DNA of 64,000 nucleotides, taken from Candidatus Limnocylindrales bacterium (lineage in GTDB: Bacteria; Desulfobacterota; Binatia; UBA1149; CAITLU01). Positions 33,562 through 40,301 of the stretch are shown piece by piece (position 1 is the first letter of the stretch; each line of letters opens with the position of its first letter). A program made the position numbers and the translations under genes. The notes below the pieces were generated by a model. The model made no database searches. It was not told the origin of the DNA and worked only from the letters and a program-made list of their open reading frames with translations. The stretch is from positions 310,001 to 374,000 of the forward strand of contig DATNBU010000029.1 in assembly GCA_035571835.1 (NCBI GenBank), given 5' to 3'.

Positions 33562-34827
33562 AATGATCGCCGACAGCTCGAACTGAGCCTCGACCGTTCC
33601 TTCCTTGTCGCCGACGTTGATGTACCAGCCCTGCTCGCCGGGGAACCGGCTGCTGGGCAGCGAACAGTATGTCGCGTGCTCGAGCTGCATGTCGATCATC
33701 GTGATCGACGGGAAGAAGCGCCGCTCGTACTTGCTCTCGTACGCAGCCTCGTCACGCGGCTTCTTCGAAATCTTGAACTCGTTGACCCACATCTTCCAGA
33801 GCTCGCCGGCGGTATCGTAGATGTCGGAGTATGCGATGAAGTAGCTCTCCTGGTCCAGATACATCACGCGCTTCGAGTACGCGTACTGCGGCAGCTTGGA
33901 GATACCTTCGATGATCCAGACCTTGCGCGGCTCCCACACGTCGGCGTGCATGAAGTCGCCCGACGGCTCGCCCCACTGGACCGGCATCTTCTTGCCGTGC
34001 ATCGACGACAGCACCGTCTTCTCGCCGAGATACTTCCAGTCCATCCACGCGATGTTGCCCGCGTAGCCGCCGTAGCTGTCCTGGTCCGTGTCCTGTCCGA
34101 ACAGCGCGTCCGAGCGCTGCGCGGAAGACAGACGACGCACGCGACGGAGCTGAGGCAGATAGAGCCAGCTGTCGTCCTGCTTCGAGTTGTCGAGGTAGCG
34201 GTTGTACGTAAAACCCGTGCCCTTCAGATCGAACGGCTCGATCAGAGGATAGAGCGATTCCTTGTAACGCACGCCATCGCGGTTCGGCTCCATCGCCGGC
34301 TTCGGGTCGACTTCGAGACGACCGGTAAAATACAGGCGCCGGAAGTGATCGATCAGGAAGTGGCGCTCGACCTTGACCGGGTCGCCGTTCTTGCCGACGG
34401 CACCGGTGTCGCAGTCGAAGTTTCTGAGGTCGAGGTCGTCGATCTCGATCGCGGCCTCGTAGTTGAACATGTGCTTGACGGCTTTGTCGGGGTCGCCGTC
34501 GGCGATGGCCGGGAACGGAAGGCCGGCCACGTAATTCTCGACATGGATCTTGTCGGCGCCGAGCTTGACCTGACCCGAATACTTTTCGGTCGCTTCCTTG
34601 ACGGGAGCCGGCTGCTCGATCTTCTGGTACGGGCCGACGTTGATCTTCACGCCGCGTTCGATCGACCAGATCATGGCCGGACCGAAGAGCTCCTTGTACT
34701 TGTCCAGGTTGGAGCGGTCGATGACCGTTCCTGGCGCGGGGGTGTCTGCCAACACGGTCATCGGCAAAGCCGACGCGGCAAAGGCCACTGCACCGAGCGC
34801 CAACCATGTCGCGCGGGTCGCTTTCAT
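33547..34827 (-). CDS. DUF1329 family secreted protein
   Basis: The 426-residue protein starts at an ATG preceded by GAGGAGG (8 bases). A signal peptide (cleavage near VLA/DTP) and the DUF1329 core follow, with VKHMFNYEAAIEIDDLDLRNF, YLPQLRRVRRLSSAQRSDALFGQD and WGEPSGDFMHADVWEPRKVWIIEG. DUF1329 proteins resemble LolA/LolB-like lipid carriers and are common in steroid- and hydrocarbon-degrading proteobacteria, often near RND lipid exporters; none is adjacent here. Extending the frame upstream runs through the tRNA region and is rejected. The mRNA ends with two hairpins and a strong terminator. Confidence 0.9.
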   Translation of the reverse strand: MKATRATWLALGAVAFAASALPMTVLADTPAPGTVIDRSNLDKYKELFGPAMIWSIERGVKINVGPYQKIEQPAPVKEATEKYSGQVKLGADKIHVENYVAGLPFPAIADGDPDKAVKHMFNYEAAIEIDDLDLRNFDCDTGAVGKNGDPVKVERHFLIDHFRRLYFTGRLEVDPKPAMEPNRDGVRYKESLYPLIEPFDLKGTGFTYNRYLDNSKQDDSWLYLPQLRRVRRLSSAQRSDALFGQDTDQDSYGGYAGNIAWMDWKYLGEKTVLSSMHGKKMPVQWGEPSGDFMHADVWEPRKVWIIEGISKLPQYAYSKRVMYLDQESYFIAYSDIYDTAGELWKMWVNEFKISKKPRDEAAYESKYERRFFPSITMIDMQLEHATYCSLPSSRFPGEQGWYINVGDKEGTVEAQFELSAIIAAGR

Positions 34828-34994
34828 GCGGAATCCTCCTCGGTCCTTCGAATCGATGATTGCGCCCGCGGCTCTCGTGCCGTCCGGAAGCATCGCCCTA
34901 ACGGGCAGAACGGGATTATGCCTGATTGTCAGTTTGCGTCCAGCCGGTTGAGGCGCTGCCAGCACTCTGTAAACCCGGGCGAGTGAAGGGAAAG

Positions 34995-35071
34995 TGGGTG
35001 CGGGGGGAGGATTTGAACCTCCGACCTGCGGGTTATGAGCCCGCCGAGCTACCAGACTGCTCCACCCCGCG
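34995..35071 (-). tRNA. Initiator tRNA-fMet (anticodon CAT)
   Basis: The 77-base sequence including CCA folds as a cloverleaf: acceptor CGCGGGG/CCCCGCA, D-arm GAGC...GCTC, anticodon CTCATAA, T-arm GGAGG...CCTCC with TTCAAAT. Three hallmarks of initiators are visible: the unpaired C1-A72, three G-C pairs at the base of the anticodon stem (GGG/CCC), and purine 11-pyrimidine 24. CCA is encoded. The discriminator reads C73, not the usual A. No other tRNA is in the window. Confidence 0.95.
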
Positions 35072-35076
35072 GGCGC

Positions 35077-35105
35077 GGTGTATGGAGCACAACGCGGGAT
35101 GTCAA
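35077..35105 (-). promoter_or_regulatory. Promoter of tRNA-fMet
   Basis: On the minus strand a perfect TTGACA (35105-35100), 17 bases, then TACACC (35082-35077), five bases before the mature tRNA 5' end, with a GC-rich discriminator (GCGCC) as in stringently controlled promoters. The start site would then lie very near the mature 5' end. Confidence 0.6.
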
Positions 35106-35120
35106 CATTTTGCCGGAAAT

Positions 35121-35954
35121 TCAGGCGCTGCGACGGTTCGTTCGAGGCCGCGGCGTTCGGCTCGACGGCCGCTCTTTTTCCGTCGCGGTCGCGGCCTCCT
35201 TGAGCAATTTCACTTCTGCGGAAGAGAGCGTTCGCACGTCTCCGACTTCGAGCTTGCCAAGCTCGAGAGGTCCGATCGCCTCGCGCCTGAGCTTCTCGAC
35301 CCTCGCTCCAACGGCTTCGAACATGCGGCGGATCTGCTGGTTGCGACCCTCCCGGATGCGCACGTCGATCCAGCTCTTGCCGCCGGCATGCCGCATTTCG
35401 CGAACATACGCCGGCGCCGTGGTCACACCGCGCAGCCGCACGCCCGCGCGAAGCGCTTCGATCGCTTCGCGTGACGGCCTCGGACTGACTTTTACGGCGT
35501 AACGTTTCTCGACGTGAAACTTCGGGTGCGTCAGAAGCTGCGCGAGCTCTCCGTCGTTGGTCAGCAGCAGCAATCCCGAGGTGTGGAAATCGAGCCGTCC
35601 GACCGGATAGAGCCCGGGAACGGCAAGTGCGCGAACGACGTCCCCGATGCAGAAGCGCCCTTCCGGATCGCGCAGAGTCGACACGCATCCGTCGGGCTTG
35701 TGGTACGCGTAGTAACGATGCTTCGCCGCTCCGTGCAGCAGGCGACCGGAGACGCGCACGTGATCGACGCCTTCGCGCGCACGCGCACCCGCTTCGGTGA
35801 CGACTTTTCCGTTGACCTGGACTTCGCCGGCGGCGATCAGCCGCTCCGCATCGCGACGCGAGCATTCACCCGCGCGCGCGATCAGCACATGAAGCCGGGT
35901 CCCTTCAGCCTTTGTCGTCTCCGTCTTCGTCTTCGTTTTCGTCGGCTTTTTCAT
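35121..35954 (-). CDS. rluB: Pseudouridine synthase of the RsuA/RluB/RluE/RluF family
   Basis: The 277-residue protein has an N-terminal Lys/Thr-rich tail, an S4 RNA-binding domain (about 20-80, RLHVLIARAGECSRRDAERLIAAGEVQVNG) and a synthase domain. The latter includes VGRLDFHTSGLLLLTND, whose Asp is catalytic, and REGRNQQIRRMF. It modifies rRNA; the exact site (RluB 23S or RsuA 16S) cannot be fixed from sequence, though the scpA-scpB-rluB gene order is the common one for RluB. Its start lies 50 bases inside scpB. It ends the long operon. Confidence 0.9.
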   Translation of the reverse strand: MKKPTKTKTKTETTKAEGTRLHVLIARAGECSRRDAERLIAAGEVQVNGKVVTEAGARAREGVDHVRVSGRLLHGAAKHRYYAYHKPDGCVSTLRDPEGRFCIGDVVRALAVPGLYPVGRLDFHTSGLLLLTNDGELAQLLTHPKFHVEKRYAVKVSPRPSREAIEALRAGVRLRGVTTAPAYVREMRHAGGKSWIDVRIREGRNQQIRRMFEAVGARVEKLRREAIGPLELGKLEVGDVRTLSSAEVKLLKEAATATEKERPSSRTPRPRTNRRSA

Positions 35955-36675
35955 GATGGTCGTCTTGCCCGGCCTGATCGGCGTCTTCCTGGCTTCGCTC
36001 TTCGATTTCGGCGCTACCGCTATCGGCGCTGTCGAGCGGCAGGATCTCGCCCGGTTCGTTCTCGGTGAACCCGCCCTGCTCGGACATGCGCTCGAAGTCG
36101 CTGCCGAGCTCGGGCAAGGTCGGCAGCTCGCGGATGTTGCGCAGGCCGAACAGCTCGAGAAATTCCTGGGTGGTCGCGTAAACCAGCGGCCGGCCCGGAA
36201 CGTCCTTGCGGCCGATCACCTTGGCGAGCCTCTTTTCGACCAGCGATTCGAGCACGCCGCCGCTGTCGACACCACGCACGGTTTCGATTTCCTGGCGCGT
36301 CACCGGCTGCTTGTACGCGACGATCGCTATCGTTTCGGTAGCAGCACGCGTCAGTCGCTGCGGCCGCTCGCGGAACAGCTTGCGCACGTAGCGCTGGTGC
36401 TCGGGCGCAGTCCGAAGCTGCCAGCCGCCGGCGACTTCGATGAGCCGGATCCCGCGCGTGAGATATTCGGTGGCCAGCTCGGCAAGCGTGGCCTTGACCT
36501 CTTCGATGGTCGCGCCTTCGACGAATTCGACCATCTTCTTTGCCGGCAGCGGATCTCCGGCTGCGAACACGAGTGCCTCGATGACCGGCCGCAACCGATC
36601 GACGGGCCACGTGCCGGATGCCGTGCCGGCGGTCTCGTCCGCCGGAAGATCTTCGCGTGGTTCGTCATTGCTCAC
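35905..36675 (-). CDS. scpB: Segregation and condensation protein B
   Basis: The 256-residue protein has the two winged-helix domains of ScpB: VIEALVFAAGDPLPAKKMVEFV, then YKQPVTRQEIETVRGVDSGGVLESLVEKRLAKVIGRKDVPGRPLVYATT. It ends in an acidic disordered tail. ScpB binds ScpA and the SMC condensin in chromosome segregation. The GTG start overlaps the scpA stop (GTGA). Confidence 0.93.
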   Translation of the reverse strand: MSNDEPREDLPADETAGTASGTWPVDRLRPVIEALVFAAGDPLPAKKMVEFVEGATIEEVKATLAELATEYLTRGIRLIEVAGGWQLRTAPEHQRYVRKLFRERPQRLTRAATETIAIVAYKQPVTRQEIETVRGVDSGGVLESLVEKRLAKVIGRKDVPGRPLVYATTQEFLELFGLRNIRELPTLPELGSDFERMSEQGGFTENEPGEILPLDSADSGSAEIEERSQEDADQAGQDDHHEKADENEDEDGDDKG

Positions 36676-37565
36676 GATGAAACCCCATCCTCGTCGTCCG
36701 CTTCGTTCTGCGCGCCAGGCGATTCGCCGGATTCACCAGGCGTTTCGCCGGATTCACCAAACGTTTCGCCCTCGGCCCGTTCCAGCGCTTCGGCCGCGCT
36801 CGTCTGCGGCCCGTACATCTCGGTCAGGTTCGCGATGGTCTCGTCGACGTTCTGGTCGACGAGCCTGAGCCAGATCGGACCGAAGCGTCCTTCCTGCTCG
36901 GCGCGGATTACCTGGTTCTTGACCATCTCGAGCAGCGCAAGAAATGTCGCAATGACGAGCCCGCGCGGGACGTCGTCGGCGAACAGCTCCTGAAACTCGA
37001 TCCGCTCTTCGGCCTTGAGGCGGTTCACCATGGACCGCGCAGCATCCGAAACGCTGAACTCCTCGCGCGAAACCGTATGCGGCCTGCGGGCAGCCGACTT
37101 GGCGAGCACGCGCCGGAGCGCTTCGAACAGATCCGCCATGTCGAGCTGGCGCAGCGGCACTTCTTCGGCCTCGCCGTCCGGCACCGTCGGCGAGCGGCGG
37201 AACACGTCGCGATCGAGCAGCAGGCGATCGCGAAGCACTTCGCTCGCCTCGCGAAAGCGCTGATACTCGGCGAGCTGGCGGACGAGATCGGCGACTTCTT
37301 CGTCTTCCTCTTCGTCGTCCTCGTCGTCGCGCGGCAGCAGCAGGCGCGATTTCATGTACATCAGCGACGCGGCCATCAGCAGGTATTCGCCGGCAACGTC
37401 GAGGCTGAGCTCCTCGAACATGTTGATGTACGCAACGTACTGGTCGGTGATCTGCGCGATCGGCAGATGATAGATGTCGAGCTCGTTCGAACGCACCAGG
37501 TGCAGCAGCAGGTCGAGCGGCCCTTCGAACGCATCGAGGCGCACGGTGTAAGCCGGAGTCGCCAT
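36672..37565 (-). CDS. scpA: Segregation and condensation protein A
   Basis: The 297-residue kleisin begins YTVRLDAFEGPLDLLLHLVRSNELDIYHLPIAQIT, the ScpA N-terminal SMC-neck-binding helices. A middle acidic linker with DDEDDEEEDEE, a C-terminal winged helix (VIATFLALLEMVKNQVI) and a Glu/Ser-rich tail follow. The ATG shares its A with the trpS TAA (TAATG). Longer readings duplicate trpS sequence in another frame and are rejected. Confidence 0.93.
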   Translation of the reverse strand: MATPAYTVRLDAFEGPLDLLLHLVRSNELDIYHLPIAQITDQYVAYINMFEELSLDVAGEYLLMAASLMYMKSRLLLPRDDEDDEEEDEEVADLVRQLAEYQRFREASEVLRDRLLLDRDVFRRSPTVPDGEAEEVPLRQLDMADLFEALRRVLAKSAARRPHTVSREEFSVSDAARSMVNRLKAEERIEFQELFADDVPRGLVIATFLALLEMVKNQVIRAEQEGRFGPIWLRLVDQNVDETIANLTEMYGPQTSAAEALERAEGETFGESGETPGESGESPGAQNEADDEDGVSS

Positions 37566-38572
37566 TACAGGCCCATCCTGGAGCGAACCTCGGTCATCGT
37601 CGTCTCGGCAGTTTCGGTCGCGCGCCTTTCGCCTTCCGCAAGGGCGTCGGCGACCACGTTGCGCGTGCCTTCGAGCGTGCGCCGCCGCTCCTGGATCGGC
37701 GCGAGCTCCTGCTGCACGGCGCGGATCATCACCTTCTTGCAGTCGACGCATCCGATCGACGCAGTCCGGCAGCCGATCGTCAGCTCGGCACGCTCGTCGT
37801 CGGTGCAATAGATCTCGTGCAGGCGGAACGCGGGGCAGTCCTTCGGATCGCCGGGGTCGGTGCGGCGCTGGCGCCGCGGGTCGGTGACCATGCGCACGAG
37901 CTTGTTATAGATCGTGTCGGCGTCATCCGTGAGCGCCACGGCATTGCCGTAGCTCTTGCTCATCTTGCGGCCGTCAGTGCCCGGCACCCGCGCGGCGGCG
38001 ACGACCAGCCCTTTCGGCTCCGGAAAAACATCGCCGAACAGGCGGTTGAAGCGGCGCGCGACCTCGCGCGTGAGCTCGACGTGCGGAAGCTGGTCCTCTC
38101 CGACCGGGACCGAAGTCGCCTTGTACAGAAGGATGTCGGCGGCCTGCAGCAGCGGGTAACCGAGAAATCCGTACGTCGAAAGGTCGCGGCCCGACAGCTG
38201 CTCCTGCTGCTCTTTGTAGGTGGGCACGCGCTCGAGCCACGGCACGGGAATGATCATCGAGAACAGCAGATGCAGCTCGGCGTGCTCGCGGACGCGCGAC
38301 TGCCGGAAGATCACCGACCTCGCCGGATCGAGCCCGACCGCAAGCCAGTCGAGGATCATCGCGTTGGTGCTTTCGCGTATGCCCGACGGATCGGCGTAGT
38401 CGGTGGTCAGAGCGTGCCAGTCGGCAACGAAGAAGTAACAGTTGCCGGCTTCCTGCAGACGCACCCAGTTCTTGAGCGCGCCGTTGAGATGCCCGAGATG
38501 CAGCGCACCGGTCGGACGCGTTCCCGACACGACGACCTCACGGGAAGGCGTTGCTGGTTTCGCCGCGCCCAC
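37565..38572 (-). CDS. trpS: Tryptophanyl-tRNA synthetase with a C-terminal cysteine quartet
   Basis: The 335-residue class I synthetase charges tRNA-Trp. Its motifs are HLGH (25-28) and KMSKS (203-207). Near the C-terminus Cys246, Cys268, Cys275 and Cys278 have the spacing C-x21-C-x6-C-x2-C within TIGCRTASIGCVDCKK. This is almost the C-x22-C-x6-C-x2-C signature that binds a 4Fe-4S cluster in Thermotoga maritima TrpRS. GTG start. It is 6 bases from the upstream S2P stop. Confidence 0.95.
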   Translation of the reverse strand: MGAAKPATPSREVVVSGTRPTGALHLGHLNGALKNWVRLQEAGNCYFFVADWHALTTDYADPSGIRESTNAMILDWLAVGLDPARSVIFRQSRVREHAELHLLFSMIIPVPWLERVPTYKEQQEQLSGRDLSTYGFLGYPLLQAADILLYKATSVPVGEDQLPHVELTREVARRFNRLFGDVFPEPKGLVVAAARVPGTDGRKMSKSYGNAVALTDDADTIYNKLVRMVTDPRRQRRTDPGDPKDCPAFRLHEIYCTDDERAELTIGCRTASIGCVDCKKVMIRAVQQELAPIQERRRTLEGTRNVVADALAEGERRATETAETTMTEVRSRMGL

Positions 38573-38578
38573 GACCGG

Positions 38579-39244
38579 CTACCCGAACAGCGCCTGCAGC
38601 ACGCCGAGGATGGCACCGGCGACGGGCCTGAGAATCGAATCGAGCATGTGCGTGGCCAGAAGCACCATGACGATCAGAAAACCGTACGGCTCCAGGCGCG
38701 CGACGTTGTACGCGAGCTCGCGCGGAAGCAGCCCGACGGCAACGCGCCCGCCGTCGAGCGGCGGGATCGGGATCATGTTGAACACCGCCAGCACGACATT
38801 CAGCATCACGCTGTTCTGGCACATCCTGGCCAGAGGCTCGGCAATGCGGAATCCGCCGTCGGGCCCGGCCGCCATCGGCACCATGGAAATGATCAGCGAC
38901 AGCAAGGCGGCGCTGGCGAATGCGAGCGCGAGGTTCATCAGCGGCCCGGCCAGCGCGACCAGCACCATGTCGCGGCGAGGGTTGCGCAGCTGGTGGAACG
39001 AGATCGGCACCGGTTTCGCCCAGCCGAACAGGAACGGTGCGCCGGTCATCATCAGGAAGGCCGGAAGCGCGAGCGTGCCGACAGGGTCGATGTGTGCCAG
39101 CGGATTGAGCGTCAGGCGCCCGGCGATCGATGCGGTGTTGTCTCCGAGCTGTTTGGCCACGTAGCCGTGCGCCCACTCGTGGAACACGACCGCCATCAGG
39201 AACGGTACGACGAACAGTGCGAATTCTGCCGGATTCAGGTGCAT
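38579..39244 (-). CDS. Site-2 protease family (M50) zinc metalloprotease
   Basis: The 221-residue integral membrane protein has HEWAH at 22-26 in the first long span, NPLAHIDPVGT (about 47-57), and a second metal ligand in PIPPLDGGRV near residue 168, the hallmarks of the compact, PDZ-less S2P group. About five spans are predictable. Such proteases cut transmembrane anti-sigma factors or remnant signal peptides; no partner is adjacent. Co-transcribed with xerD and trpS. Confidence 0.88.
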   Translation of the reverse strand: MHLNPAEFALFVVPFLMAVVFHEWAHGYVAKQLGDNTASIAGRLTLNPLAHIDPVGTLALPAFLMMTGAPFLFGWAKPVPISFHQLRNPRRDMVLVALAGPLMNLALAFASAALLSLIISMVPMAAGPDGGFRIAEPLARMCQNSVMLNVVLAVFNMIPIPPLDGGRVAVGLLPRELAYNVARLEPYGFLIVMVLLATHMLDSILRPVAGAILGVLQALFG

Positions 39245-39345
39245 ACAGGGCTACGAAGGCCCCAGCGCAGGGCGGCCAACCGGCCACGCATACCAGCGCC
39301 CCCACCGGCGGGCAACCGGGTGATGTTCGCGAGCTTGCGTATCAA

Positions 39346-40293
39346 TCAGCGTGGCGGGCCTTTGCCTCCGACACCTTCACGCGAAACTTTCATCCGCGAA
39401 CGCGGATGGTGCTTGCGATGAACCTCCGAGAGACGCCCGGCGGCAACATGCGTGTAGATCTGCGTCGTCGTGATGTCGGCGTGCCCGAGCATCAGCTGCA
39501 CCGAGCGCAGGTCGGCACCGCCTTCGACGAGATGCGTGGCAAACGAGTGCCGCAGTACGTGCGGCGACAGGTCGGGAAGCCCGGCTTTGGCGGCCAGGGT
39601 CCGCAGCCGCTTCCAGAAGCCCTGTCTCGTCAGCTTCTTGCCGCGGCGGCCGAGAAACAGCGCGCGCGAGCGGCCCGACGGGTCGAGCAGGCCGCGATCG
39701 CTCGCCATGTATTCGCGCAGCGCCGCCATCGCCTTGCTGCCGATCGGCACCGCCCGCTCCTTGGATCCCTTGCCGATCACGGTCAGGTAGCCCTGGTCCA
39801 GATGAAGGCCGGAAGCCGCGAGCTCGACGGCCTCGGTCACGCGCAGACCGCACCCGTAGATCAGCTCGAGCATCGCCCGGTCGCGCGACGCGAGGATGTC
39901 GCCGGCGGCAGCCGCGCCGAGCAGCGCGACGATTTCATCGATCGAAAGCACCTTCGGCATCGGCCGGCTGCGGCGCCCGGGGCGCAGGTCGAGCACCGGC
40001 GATGCCTCGAGCTCTCCCTCGCGAACGAGATGCTTGAAGAATCCGCGCACCGCCGACAGCGTGCGCGCGCGCGAGGAAGGTGCGAGCCCTTCGGTTTCGA
40101 GCTGTTCCAGGAAACACACGAGGTCGGCGCGCTCGACGCTCGCCGCCGTCGCGCGATGCCTTGCACGCATCGCCGTCAGAAAACGCCGCAGGTCGATCGC
40201 GTACGCGTCGACCGAATTTCCGGAGAGGCCTTTTTCGGTCGAGAGGTGGTCGAGGTAGTCGTCCACGAGCCTGGCCAGGACAGATTCCGCCAT
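39346..40293 (-). CDS. xerD: Tyrosine recombinase XerD
   Basis: The 315-residue recombinase has an N-terminal SAM-like domain (about 8-93, DDYLDHLSTEKGLSGNSVDAYAIDLRRF). The catalytic core has Arg in GCGLRVTEAVEL, Lys in GKGSKERAVP, HVLRHSFATHL, LGHADITTTQIYTHV and the nucleophile Tyr in IYTH. It resolves chromosome dimers at dif with XerC. Its place in a housekeeping operon after glnD argues against a phage integrase. Which Xer paralogue it is cannot be settled without the other gene. Confidence 0.92.
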   Translation of the reverse strand: MAESVLARLVDDYLDHLSTEKGLSGNSVDAYAIDLRRFLTAMRARHRATAASVERADLVCFLEQLETEGLAPSSRARTLSAVRGFFKHLVREGELEASPVLDLRPGRRSRPMPKVLSIDEIVALLGAAAAGDILASRDRAMLELIYGCGLRVTEAVELAASGLHLDQGYLTVIGKGSKERAVPIGSKAMAALREYMASDRGLLDPSGRSRALFLGRRGKKLTRQGFWKRLRTLAAKAGLPDLSPHVLRHSFATHLVEGGADLRSVQLMLGHADITTTQIYTHVAAGRLSEVHRKHHPRSRMKVSREGVGGKGPPR

Positions 40294-40301
40294 CGGCGTG
40301 C

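Noticed and set aside
39346-40293. Phage or genomic-island integrase
   Set aside because: All XerD motifs, tight operon placement beside glnD and an S2P protease, and no phage genes or attachment repeats nearby argue for the housekeeping recombinase.
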